Source: Planctomycetota bacterium (GTDB lineage Bacteria; Planctomycetota; Planctomycetia; Pirellulales; PALSA-1355). From it: a stretch of 64,000 bases of DNA. The position numbers were made by a program, and so were the translations under genes. Shown here piece by piece: positions 56,565 to 64,000 of the stretch. The stretch spans positions 1 to 64,000 of the forward strand of contig QQVE01000001.1 in the NCBI GenBank assembly GCA_003389325.1. Reading direction: 5' to 3'. How positions within the stretch are numbered: the first letter of the stretch is position 1; the number at the start of each line of letters is the position of its first letter. Below the pieces are notes generated by a model, which saw only the letters and a program-made list of their open reading frames with translations, searched no databases and had not been told where the DNA came from.

Positions 56565-57443
56565 ATGCGTGCATTGAAACTGGGTGGTATTCCGCCTTGC
56601 GGCCGAACGTTCGGTCGCACGCTGGTGGCAGTCGCTGCGATGGCAGCGCTCTTCTCTGCCACTTCTGTCGCTCGGGCCGGCGTCTTGCCGTTCACGATCG
56701 ACGAGACGCAGAGCTTCCTGACGTATCAGACAGTTATTGACTTGACTGCTGGTATGGGAGGCATCCAGTCGACGACCCCGGCGTTTCCTGGGTCGGACAC
56801 AACGTCACTGTACGGCGAGATGTACATCGACGTGCAGCCGGCCTCGATCGCTTTCGCGCCGGGTTCACAAATTTCGACCGCCGTGAATGCGTCTCCCGGC
56901 GTCGGTGGCATCCCGGGCAACTACCGTCCGTTCGACCCCGTCGTCAGCGATCCGGTCGGTCCGCCGCCGCAGGGTACGACGCCGAATTCGAACTTCGGTC
57001 TCGTCGCGCCGGGAATCGGCTTGACGGCCGTGATCTACAACCTGGTCAACACGTTGGTTCCGGGGGCGCCGATGCCGCTGGTCGGAAACAATTTTGACCT
57101 GGCTGGGCAACAAGGCGCGGCGGTTGACGGACGACAGGCGTTCGTCTCTTTTCTGGGGAACGACACGGACAGCATCGTGGGTTCTCCGATCTTTTTTGGC
57201 AGTGCGGCTCCGGATATCGGAACCTGGGACGGCACCACCTTGACGATCCCGATTCACTCGACCTTCACGACCCTCATCACCGACGATCCGTTCGACATTT
57301 TCACCTCGTTCAATTTGACGGGGCAGATTGTCGCTACGGTTCGTACCGTGCCTGAGCCTTCGACGATGGTCCTTGCGGGATTCGGCGTCGTTGGCCTGCT
57401 GAGTTGCGCTTATCGCGCTCGTTTGAAGAAGCGCTCGGCGTAG
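56565..57443 (+). CDS. PEP-CTERM sorting-domain protein
   Basis: A 292-residue secreted protein. It has an N-terminal signal peptide (VAVAAMAALFSATSVARAG) and a C-terminal PEP-CTERM signal: VPEPSTMVLAGFGVVGLL, a hydrophobic stretch, then a basic RARLKKR tail, which an exosortase/archaeosortase-type enzyme would cleave. The mature region is beta-rich, low in Lys and Cys, and has no recognised domain; such proteins are often exopolysaccharide- or surface-associated. AAGGAG lies upstream of the ATG and a strong promoter lies at 56462-56490. A terminator follows, so this is a monocistronic unit. No exosortase is in the window. Confidence 0.9.
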   Translation: MRALKLGGIPPCGRTFGRTLVAVAAMAALFSATSVARAGVLPFTIDETQSFLTYQTVIDLTAGMGGIQSTTPAFPGSDTTSLYGEMYIDVQPASIAFAPGSQISTAVNASPGVGGIPGNYRPFDPVVSDPVGPPPQGTTPNSNFGLVAPGIGLTAVIYNLVNTLVPGAPMPLVGNNFDLAGQQGAAVDGRQAFVSFLGNDTDSIVGSPIFFGSAAPDIGTWDGTTLTIPIHSTFTTLITDDPFDIFTSFNLTGQIVATVRTVPEPSTMVLAGFGVVGLLSCAYRARLKKRSA

Positions 57444-57514
57444 CTGAGCCTTCTGAAGTTTGCCTGAAAAACCTTGAGATCTGCGTAAGTCGAGCTACGA
57501 AGCTCACCACCCAC

Positions 57515-57555
57515 CCGAGCCCGCCGATATGATATCGGCGGGCTCGGTTCATTTT
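57515..57555 (+). terminator. Strong hairpin terminator after the PEP-CTERM gene
   Basis: Perfect 16-bp inverted repeat (arms 57515-57530 and 57532-57547, one base between them) followed by TTCATTTT. It sits between the PEP-CTERM gene and the convergent tsaB stop. The T-rich side favours termination of the + transcript. Confidence 0.75.
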
Positions 57556-57568
57556 GGTACTGCGGTTC

Positions 57569-58267
57569 TCACGCTTCGCGCTTGGCCGACGCCTTGCGTT
57601 CCCACTGTTCCTCGGCCGCGGTGCGGCGAAAGTAACGAGGTACAAGCTCAAGCGGCCTGGCACGACCACCGCCTTGTTGCCCGGCAAGGCCAAGGCGGCC
57701 GACCGCAGACGCTGTCGGATGCCAAAGCGACTCTTCCACCAAGATGGCCTTGCCGCCTAACCGCTGAGCCCACTTGGTAAGCCCCGGGCCGGTGACGATG
57801 GCGCCGGCGGGCAATTCGGCGATCCAGGCCTCGGCCGTAACGATGCGGGTCGTCTCTTCTCCCGACAAACGGCCGTCGGCGGCACGGGTGAAGTCGCCCA
57901 CGAACAGCTCGTTGCGCTGCGCGTCGAGCACGACGTGGAATGCCGCCGTCGCCGCAGGCATGCGCTCGGCGATTGCCAGCAGGCTGTTGACCCCCACGGC
58001 ACCGCAGCCGGTGGCATAGGCGAAGCTCTTGGCCGTGGTGACGCCGATCCGCAAGCCCGTGAACGATCCCGGTCCGGTGGCCACGGCCACCAGCTCCACT
58101 TCTCGCGGCGTCCAGCCGGCCCCGAAAAGCAGATCGTGGATTCCTGGAGCCAGCGTTCGGGCGCTGCGGCGCGACGCATCGAGCCGCGTTTCCGCAACGA
58201 GGTGCTGGCCGTCGAGCAGCGCCACCGAGCCGGCAGTTTCGATCGTCTCGATGGCCAGAATACGCAT
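57569..58267 (-). CDS. tsaB: tRNA threonylcarbamoyladenosine biosynthesis protein TsaB
   Basis: A 232-residue ASKHA-fold protein that partners TsaD and TsaE in making t6A37 of ANN-decoding tRNAs. It shows ILAIETIETAGSVALLDG, the VAVATGPGSFTGLRIGVTTAKSFA signature and DAQRNELFVGDF. The C terminus is Arg/Lys-rich and a little longer than usual (PRYFRRTAAEEQWERKAS). It has no adjacent tsaD or tsaE here. ATG 58267 starts directly at the conserved MRILAIET. Confidence 0.93.
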   Translation of the reverse strand: MRILAIETIETAGSVALLDGQHLVAETRLDASRRSARTLAPGIHDLLFGAGWTPREVELVAVATGPGSFTGLRIGVTTAKSFAYATGCGAVGVNSLLAIAERMPAATAAFHVVLDAQRNELFVGDFTRAADGRLSGEETTRIVTAEAWIAELPAGAIVTGPGLTKWAQRLGGKAILVEESLWHPTASAVGRLGLAGQQGGGRARPLELVPRYFRRTAAEEQWERKASAKREA

Positions 58268-58359
58268 GGGTCGAGGGCTGGAGAGGGATGCCGTTGCGAA
58301 GTAGCAGCCGTACTGTCGCTGGAATCAGGCTGTCCTGCAAGGTGCGTGGTGCACGATAA

Positions 58360-58389
58360 TTGCATCAGCGGCGGCTTATCTGTTATACT
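58360..58389 (+). promoter_or_regulatory. Sigma70-like promoter for the DUF1501 gene
   Basis: TTGCAT (58360-58365) and TATACT (58384-58389) are 18 bases apart. The predicted start near 58396 gives a leader of about 46 bases to the ATG at 58442. Confidence 0.55.
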
Positions 58390-58441
58390 TCGCCCGCGGT
58401 GCAGAGGTCGACTCCATCCCCACGATACGGGAGCATGAACC

Positions 58442-59836
58442 ATGGCGCGCAACTCCGGCCACGCCCAGGCACATTCGCGCGGGCTCCCGCGCCACCCACT
58501 GCTTCCGCCGCAGCAGGACCTGGTACGCGTGGGGTCGCGGCGCTGGTTTCTGCAAACGGGACTATCGGGCCTTGCCGGATTGGCGATGGCCGATGCTCTG
58601 GCCGCCGGGGCGCTTACCGGCTCGAGCAACGCGGTCAACCGCTCGGGCAAGAAATCGGTGATCTTGTTCTGGCTTTCGGGCGGGCCCAGCCACATCGACA
58701 TGTGGGACCCCAAGCCGAACGCACCGGCCGAAATCCGCGGGCCGTACCGGGCCATTTCCACGAAAGTGCCCGGCATCCAGGTCTGCGAGCATTTGCCGAT
58801 GCAGGCCAAGATTGCGGATAAGCTATCGATCATTCGCTCGGTCGACTGTTCGGCCAGCAACCACACGCCCATCACGATGCAAGCCGGCAACGCGCTGGCC
58901 CGCCGCACCAACGACGGCAACGACGGAGGCGGCTACCCGTCCATGGGCTCGATCGCCGCGAAGTTTCGCGGGCCGAACGCCCCGGGCATGCCGCCCTTCG
59001 TGGGCCTGGCCGATAGTTGGAAGTCGGACGTGTGGGGCGCCGGCCACATGGACCGCCGCTTTGAGCCTATTCAGGGCAAGGAGTTGACCGGCCGGCTGGC
59101 CATGCCCAAGGGAATCGACATCGACCGGCTTCAGAACCGGCACGAGCTACAGCGACAGTTCGATCGCCTCAACCGCGATCTGGAGCGGACCGACGCGCTT
59201 GAACCGGTGGACCGCTATACGCGGATGGCTTACGAGATGGTCGTTTCCGGCAAGGTGCAGCAGGCCTTCGACGTGTCGCGCGAGTCGGACGCGACGCGCG
59301 ATGCGTACGGCCGCGAGAGCATCGGCGAAAAGGCATTATTGGCTCGCAGGCTGGTCGAGGCCGGCGTCACGTTCGTGCTCGTGAGCGGGGCCTGGGGTTA
59401 CTTCGACCACCACGGTGACGAAGTGCGCTGGGGCGGCATCGAGAAAGGCCTCACACCCCTGTTGCCGCGCGTCGATCGCGTGATGCACGCGCTGGTGACC
59501 GATCTGGAGCAGCGCGGGCTGTTGAATTCGACGCTGGTGCTGATGATGGGCGAGTTCGGCCGTTCGCCCGTGATGACCAAGACCGCCGGCCGCGGACACT
59601 GGACGCCGGTGATGTCGATGCTGGTGGCCGGTGGCGGACTGCCGACGGGGGAAGTCATTGGCAGCACCGATGACAAGGGCTATGCCATTCGGGACAGCCG
59701 GGTGACCCCCGCCGACCTGGCCGCGACGACGTTCCGCCACCTGGACATCGACCTGAATGCCCACTGGGTGAATCCGCAGGGCCGGCCGATCCCGATCGTG
59801 ACCGAGGGCGGCCGCCCGATTCCCGCCCTCTCCTAG
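58442..59836 (+). CDS. Exported DUF1501 (sulfatase-like) protein
   Basis: A 464-residue protein with an RR-type leader (RRWFLQTGLSGLAGLAMADA, residues about 33-52) suggesting Tat export. The DUF1501 domain follows, with ILFWLSGGPSHIDMWDPKPN, SNHTPITMQAGN, GSIAAKFRGPN, SGAWGYFDHHGDE and LVLMMGEFGRSPVMTKTAGRGHW. The fold is related to alkaline phosphatase/sulfatase. DUF1501 proteins are very abundant in planctomycetes and usually sit next to DUF1553/DUF1549 partners, which are absent here. The reaction is unknown. GGGAGC lies about 8 bases upstream of the ATG. Confidence 0.9.
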   Translation: MARNSGHAQAHSRGLPRHPLLPPQQDLVRVGSRRWFLQTGLSGLAGLAMADALAAGALTGSSNAVNRSGKKSVILFWLSGGPSHIDMWDPKPNAPAEIRGPYRAISTKVPGIQVCEHLPMQAKIADKLSIIRSVDCSASNHTPITMQAGNALARRTNDGNDGGGYPSMGSIAAKFRGPNAPGMPPFVGLADSWKSDVWGAGHMDRRFEPIQGKELTGRLAMPKGIDIDRLQNRHELQRQFDRLNRDLERTDALEPVDRYTRMAYEMVVSGKVQQAFDVSRESDATRDAYGRESIGEKALLARRLVEAGVTFVLVSGAWGYFDHHGDEVRWGGIEKGLTPLLPRVDRVMHALVTDLEQRGLLNSTLVLMMGEFGRSPVMTKTAGRGHWTPVMSMLVAGGGLPTGEVIGSTDDKGYAIRDSRVTPADLAATTFRHLDIDLNAHWVNPQGRPIPIVTEGGRPIPALS

Positions 59837-59867
59837 GCGTACGTGTTGGCGTTGGCCGATTAGGCCG

Positions 59868-62192
59868 TTACTTGCTCAGCAGCCGCTTGGCTTCGCCCAG
59901 CAGGAACTTCACGTCTACGAACGGCTCGTAGCTGATGTCCTGCCATCGCACGAGCCCATCGGCGTCGACCAGGAACGTGCCGTGCAGCGGCATGTTCTCG
60001 AAGTCGTCGTAGGCGCGATAGGCCCGGAAAATGTTCATTTCCGGATCGGCCGCCAGCGGGAACGGGATCGATTCGCCGGGGGATAGTTTTTCCAGGGAGC
60101 CTTTAAGCGTATCGAGCGGTTCGCTCGAGATGGCCACCAGCGACACGCCCTCCCCACCGAACTCGCTGGTCAGGGGAGCAAATTTCTGGATCTGCTCCAC
60201 GCAATGCAGACAGCCTGAGCCGAGGTAGAAGATCACGATCACCGGGCGGCCGCGGTAGTCGGCCAGCGAGACATTGCCACCCTCGGCACCCGGCAGCGTC
60301 CAGCTCGGGGCCGGCGTAGGGCTCCAGCGAAACGGGCCCAGGCTGGATAGCTCGGGCCGCCCGCCCACGTCGACCGATGGGGCCTGCGAACCACGCCAGT
60401 CCTCGGGCAGCCCGAACTCCTCGGCAATGGGCCGTAGCCGGCGGAACACCGCCGCATCCAGATCGGCATAGGCGGCCAGCGGACGCAGATCGGCCCAGGC
60501 CTCGCGGGCCGCCTCCTTCTCGCCGGCTCGATAGAGGACCTCGACTAGCACGGCCCTTGGATAGACCTGGCCTGGGCCATCGTCTACGAGTTTCTTGGCC
60601 AGAGACTTTGCCTTGGCATGATCGCCGGCCAGCGAGAACAGCCGGGCCAGGTGATCCTTGCGCACGCCGCCGGCATCTTCGAGTTTCTTCAACTCGGCAA
60701 GAGCCGCTTTCTCATTGCCGTCGGCCAACGCCGCGTAGGCTCTGAGCTCGCTTACCGCTTCCTCGACCTGCCGGATGGCTCGGCCGTGCGGTTTGAGGGC
60801 GTCGGCCATGGCCTTGGCCACGTCGGATTCCGACTTCTTGGCGCTGCGCGCCTTGGCTTCGGCCTCGTCGGCAGATTGGATGCGGGCCGCCTGCTTTTCG
60901 GCCAGCATCTCTTCGAGCGCGGCGATCTGCTCGCGTCCGGCCTCGACGTTGCCCAAACCGAACGAGGCCAGGCCCGTCAAACGTGCTTGCTTGAGCGGGT
61001 CGGTTTCGCCGCGCGCGTTTTGCATGAGCGGGCGGCCTCGCGGCCCGAGCAGGTCCTGCCAGCACTCGTATTGCACCAGCACGTCTTCCAGGCGGTCGTG
61101 CCCATAGGCGGCGCTGGTGCCCCGCTTGCTGCGCGTGTTGTACTTGGGATGCCGGGGCAGCGAGATCATGTTCTCGGCCAGGTCGATCGCGTCGTGCACG
61201 CGTCCCAGGTAGGCCAGATTGCGGATCAGCCACTCGTTGTTGTGCGCGTAGTTGTGAATCTGATCGGGGAGCACGCCGTCGCGCATCATGTGCGCGTGGT
61301 CGACCCGGGCGCTGGCTTCCTGCTGCCAGGCGGCGTCGACGTAGCGGTGTAGCCGCGAATAGATGTGGCCCGACATGTGCCACATGTGCGCGATGCCCGG
61401 CGACGCCTGGCCGCAGCGCGAGGCGGAAATCAAAGCCCGGGCCGGCTTCTCGCGGTCCCAGAGATGGATGCGATAGTGATGGGCCGGGTGCATCGGATTG
61501 ACGTCGAACACCTGGTCGAGGATTGCATCGACCGCCTGGTGGCTGGAGATCGGGATCTGCCGCTTGCCCTCGGTCATCCAACTGCCGTTCTTCCAGATTT
61601 GCAGCGCGAGAAAGGCTCTAGCCTCGACGTCGTTGGGGTAGTCGTGCACGATGGCTTCGAGGTCGCGGACGTACTTCTGCCGCTTTTCGATATTGTTCGG
61701 CGCGTCGTGCCAGGCGGCCAGCGCGTCGATCCAGGCCGCCTCGCGCGGGCTGGCCAAAGCTTTCTTTTCGACGGCCTTCTTGATGAACTCCTTGGCCCGT
61801 TTCTCGTTGTTGTCGTTGGCCATCGCCATGCCCCAGTAGGCCATGGCGCAGGCCGGATCGAGCCGAGCCACCTCGCGGAAGGAGCGTTCGGCTTCGAAGT
61901 ACCAGAAGCCGTGAAGTTGCCCCAGCCCCTGATCGAAGTACTGCTGCGCCTCGGGCACCGATGTCGTGATCTCGAAACGGACGTTGCCCGTGTTGTGCAT
62001 CAGGTAAGGCTTTTGCCGCGGCCCTTCGTTGAAGGCTTCGCCGTGCATCGAATGCCCTGCCGGCGGTTCGTTGGCTTGCGTGGCATCGGCACTGGGCTTG
62101 GCAGCGGCCTGCTCGCCGGTCTCGGCGGCCAGGGCCCAATTGGAAGAAAGCCACAACAGGCCGACCAACAGAGTGAGGCTCTTGGCGGGCAT
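59868..62192 (-). CDS. Secreted TPR protein with C-terminal redoxin (AhpC/TSA-type) domain
   Basis: A 774-residue exported protein. Signal peptide (LTLLVGLLWLSSNWALA), then a short Met/His-containing lead and tetratricopeptide-like helical repeats over residues about 70-600 (QQYFDQGLGQLHGFWYFEAE; DPACAMAYWGMAMAND). The last 150 residues form a peroxiredoxin/thioredoxin-like domain (VSLADYRGRPVIVIFYLGSG, then CLHC, then FPLAADPEMNIFRAY) with a CxxC pair in CLHC. A periplasmic thiol-redox or peroxide function for the domain is likely; the TPR part may bind partners. ATG 62192 follows GAGG by 7 bases. Confidence 0.88.
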   Translation of the reverse strand: MPAKSLTLLVGLLWLSSNWALAAETGEQAAAKPSADATQANEPPAGHSMHGEAFNEGPRQKPYLMHNTGNVRFEITTSVPEAQQYFDQGLGQLHGFWYFEAERSFREVARLDPACAMAYWGMAMANDNNEKRAKEFIKKAVEKKALASPREAAWIDALAAWHDAPNNIEKRQKYVRDLEAIVHDYPNDVEARAFLALQIWKNGSWMTEGKRQIPISSHQAVDAILDQVFDVNPMHPAHHYRIHLWDREKPARALISASRCGQASPGIAHMWHMSGHIYSRLHRYVDAAWQQEASARVDHAHMMRDGVLPDQIHNYAHNNEWLIRNLAYLGRVHDAIDLAENMISLPRHPKYNTRSKRGTSAAYGHDRLEDVLVQYECWQDLLGPRGRPLMQNARGETDPLKQARLTGLASFGLGNVEAGREQIAALEEMLAEKQAARIQSADEAEAKARSAKKSESDVAKAMADALKPHGRAIRQVEEAVSELRAYAALADGNEKAALAELKKLEDAGGVRKDHLARLFSLAGDHAKAKSLAKKLVDDGPGQVYPRAVLVEVLYRAGEKEAAREAWADLRPLAAYADLDAAVFRRLRPIAEEFGLPEDWRGSQAPSVDVGGRPELSSLGPFRWSPTPAPSWTLPGAEGGNVSLADYRGRPVIVIFYLGSGCLHCVEQIQKFAPLTSEFGGEGVSLVAISSEPLDTLKGSLEKLSPGESIPFPLAADPEMNIFRAYRAYDDFENMPLHGTFLVDADGLVRWQDISYEPFVDVKFLLGEAKRLLSK

Positions 62193-62399
62193 CGATACCT
62201 CGGTGGGAAGAGTGGGGGTGCGGCAGCGCCGATCTCGCTCAAACTTAACTGCGGGTTGATGCGTTTGCAAATCACGTTGAACGGATCCTGCAGGGGGTGG
62301 TGTGCTCGCATCGCTACGGTAGGCGACGCTCGTGCCGGCGCGGTAGACTTTGTGGCCGTACATCGCGCATCGTCATGCGTTTTTCCAGGCGAGGGTGCC

Positions 62400-63182
62400 A
62401 TGAGTGTATTGGATCAATTCCGCCTTGACGGCAAGCGATTGCTCATCACCGGCGGCAGCCGCGGGCTGGGGCGTGAGATGGCGCTGGCCATCGCCCAAGC
62501 CGGTGCCGACGTCGTGCTTGTGGCGCGCGACCCGGAGCCGCTCGAGGAGACCGCCGAGGCGATCCGCGCGCTCGGTCGGCAGGCCGCGACGATCGCTGCC
62601 GACGTGAGCCGTCCCCAGGCCTGTCAGCAGGTGTGCGAAACGGCACTCGCCGATCACGGCCACATCGACATCCTGATCAACAACGTGGGAGGCCGCCGCT
62701 TCAATATTCCCACCGCCGAGCTGCCGTTGGAGAAGTGGGAGGAGATCATCCATCTCAATCTCACCAGCACCTTCGTGTGTACCAAAATGATCGGAGCGGC
62801 CATGCTCAAGCGGCGCCGCGGTGGCCGCGTGATCAACATCGCTTCGATGTCGGGCATGATCGTCAATCGCGGCATCGGAGGACGCACCTACGAAACCTCG
62901 AAGGCCGCGGTGATCCACTTCACCAAGGCCACGGCCGCCGACTGGGCCCCCCACGGCATCACCGTGAATGCCATCTGCCCCGGGTTCTTCATGACCGAAC
63001 CCAACCGCCGCTGGGCTCGCGAGCATCCGCGGCTGTTCGAAATGTACAAAGAGCAGATTCCCGCGGGCGAATTCGGCCATGCCGAAGATCTGGGGCCTTT
63101 GGCCGTCTATCTGGCCAGCGACGCGGCGCGCTACGTGACGGGTGCCAATATCGTCATCGACGGCGGCTACACCCTTTGGTAG
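62400..63182 (+). CDS. SDR family oxidoreductase (gluconate 5-dehydrogenase-like)
   Basis: A 260-residue classical SDR. Cofactor motif TGGSRGLG (residues 17-24), NNVGG, Ser in IASMSG, and the catalytic Tyr164 and Lys168 (YETSK) are present. The ending VTGANIVIDGGYTLW is standard. The nearest common annotations are gluconate 5-dehydrogenase or 3-oxoacyl-ACP reductase; the substrate cannot be told from sequence alone. ATG 62400 has GGCGAGGG upstream. It lies 65 bases before the PIG-L gene on the same strand. Confidence 0.9.
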   Translation: MSVLDQFRLDGKRLLITGGSRGLGREMALAIAQAGADVVLVARDPEPLEETAEAIRALGRQAATIAADVSRPQACQQVCETALADHGHIDILINNVGGRRFNIPTAELPLEKWEEIIHLNLTSTFVCTKMIGAAMLKRRRGGRVINIASMSGMIVNRGIGGRTYETSKAAVIHFTKATAADWAPHGITVNAICPGFFMTEPNRRWAREHPRLFEMYKEQIPAGEFGHAEDLGPLAVYLASDAARYVTGANIVIDGGYTLW

Positions 63183-63216
63183 CCGCTGGATTCCGACCGC
63201 GCCGCCTTCTTACAAT

Positions 63217-63234
63217 AGGTGCTCACGAGCACCT
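63217..63234. promoter_or_regulatory. Perfect palindrome upstream of the PIG-L gene
   Basis: AGGTGCTC-AC-GAGCACCT: 8-base arms with a 2-base spacer, ending 13 bases before the ATG at 63248 and just before the ribosome binding site GGGAGA. A TACAAT lies directly upstream (63211-63216). It could be a dimeric repressor site or an mRNA hairpin affecting translation. Confidence 0.5.
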
Positions 63235-63247
63235 GGGAGAAAACACC

Positions 63248-64000
63248 ATGCATAGCGCGCATCGCGCCGCCCGGCGGGGCGGCATCGCACTCTTATTGTT
63301 GGCCGCAATGGTTTCGTTCGCCTGCGGCGAGGACAACGGCGACAAGTTGCGGATCATCTGCTTCGGGGCCCATCCCGACGACGCCGAGTTCAAGGCCGGC
63401 GGCGTGGCCGCCAAGTGGGCCGAGCAGGGACATAAGGTCAAGTTTGTCTCGGTGACCAACGGCGACATCGGTCACTGGCAGATCGCCGGCGGTCCGCTCG
63501 CCCAGCGACGCAAATCGGAGGTCGAAGCGGCCGCTCGGGTGCTGGGCATCGAAACCGAAGTGCTCGACATCCACGACGGCGAGCTGATGCCAACGCTGGA
63601 GAACCGCCGCAAGATCACGCGGCTGATTCGCGATTGGGAGGCCGACGTCGTCATGTCGCACCGCCCCAACGACTACCATCCCGACCACCGCTACACGGGC
63701 GTGCTGGTGCAGGACGCCGCATTCATGGTCACGGTGCCGTTTTTCTGCCCCGACACGCCGCCGCTGAAAGACAACCCGGTGTTCTTCTACTATTCCGATC
63801 GCTTTCAAAAACCGAACCCGTTTACGCCCGACGTGATCGTGGACATCGACGACGTGTTCGACAAGAAGATCGGCGCCGTGCATTCGCTGCCCTCGCAAGT
63901 GTACGAAGGCGGCGCTTCGGGCTCCGAGGAGTTCGTGGCCGAAGTGCCCGAGGACGACGCCGCGCGGCGGGCCTGGGCCATCAAGGTCCACGGCAGCCGC
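63248..64000 (+). CDS. Secreted PIG-L family deacetylase (3' end outside window)
   Basis: At least 251 residues; the frame is open to the right edge. A signal peptide (GIALLLLAAMVSFACGED) is followed by the PIG-L/LmbE N-deacetylase fold. The metal motif AHPDDAE (H42, D45, with E47 nearby) and the third ligand region HRPNDYHPDH (H144, H147) are intact. Family members remove N-acetyl groups from GlcNAc-type substrates with zinc. In planctomycetes secreted copies are frequent and their substrates unknown. GGGAGA lies 9 bases upstream of the ATG. The Cys26 context is only a poor lipobox. Confidence 0.9.
   Translation, partial: MHSAHRAARRGGIALLLLAAMVSFACGEDNGDKLRIICFGAHPDDAEFKAGGVAAKWAEQGHKVKFVSVTNGDIGHWQIAGGPLAQRRKSEVEAAARVLGIETEVLDIHDGELMPTLENRRKITRLIRDWEADVVMSHRPNDYHPDHRYTGVLVQDAAFMVTVPFFCPDTPPLKDNPVFFYYSDRFQKPNPFTPDVIVDIDDVFDKKIGAVHSLPSQVYEGGASGSEEFVAEVPEDDAARRAWAIKVHGSR

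Overview
The window is a GC-rich bacterial chromosome segment whose gene content points to Planctomycetota, probably a Pirellulales-like lineage. The signs are a secreted DUF1501 protein with an RR-type leader, a PEP-CTERM protein, a secreted ThuA-like protein, a secreted PIG-L deacetylase, a secreted alpha/alpha-toroid protein with a CxxCH motif, a Ser/Thr kinase with an extracytoplasmic tail, and a zinc-ribbon membrane protein. No rRNA, tRNA, CRISPR array, prophage or insertion sequence was recognised. The taxonomic statement is inference; no marker gene was compared with a database.

Layout. 1-2193: a 3' segment of an Fpg/MutM-type DNA glycosylase gene is present twice (about 97% identical by eye, offset 1660 bp). 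The copies flank a reverse-strand zinc-ribbon/TM gene, and the second copy is a 5'-truncated pseudogene. 2624-13086: a trehalose/alpha-glucan block with treZ and a treS-maltokinase fusion on +, converging on glgX and treY on -. 13304-21246 (-): toroid protein, degenerate GGDEF protein, ClC channel with CBS domains, and two secreted proteins of unknown function. 21499-24734 (+): an ABC ATPase/FtsX-like permease pair.

25057-44978 is the highlight, a secondary-lipid/polyketide locus. It holds a HemL-like class III aminotransferase, an acyl-activating enzyme, an MBL-fold hydrolase, a thioester-reductase-like SDR fused to an SCP2-like domain, and a 3782-residue single-chain synthase. The synthase order is KS, KS-like with Cys replaced by Gln, ACP2, AT, ACP2, C45/Ntn-hydrolase-like domain, KR, KR, DH. 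It is followed by an overlapping phosphopantetheinyl transferase, a FabL-like enoyl reductase, and a convergent condensation-type acyltransferase. The domain set resembles Pfa/Hgl-type lipid synthases. A plausible logic: the ligase or AT supplies acyl units, the synthase elongates and reduces them with the separate enoyl reductase working in trans, the NAD(P) reductase releases an aldehyde, the aminotransferase aminates it, and the condensation-type enzyme or the C45-like domain makes an amide or ester. Only the domain calls are seen; the product is inference.

45029-63182: mostly housekeeping and secreted functions. These are a small lipoprotein, ThuA-like protein, FtsK with acidic linker and tail, TruB, an MmgE/PrpD protein, a Ser/Thr kinase, HemB and HemL, a PEP-CTERM protein, TsaB, a DUF1501 protein, a TPR-redoxin protein and an SDR. 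A PIG-L deacetylase starts at 63248 and runs off the window. Several near-consensus -35/-10 promoters and two intrinsic terminators are visible. Large antisense open frames inside the GC-rich genes were treated as shadows.
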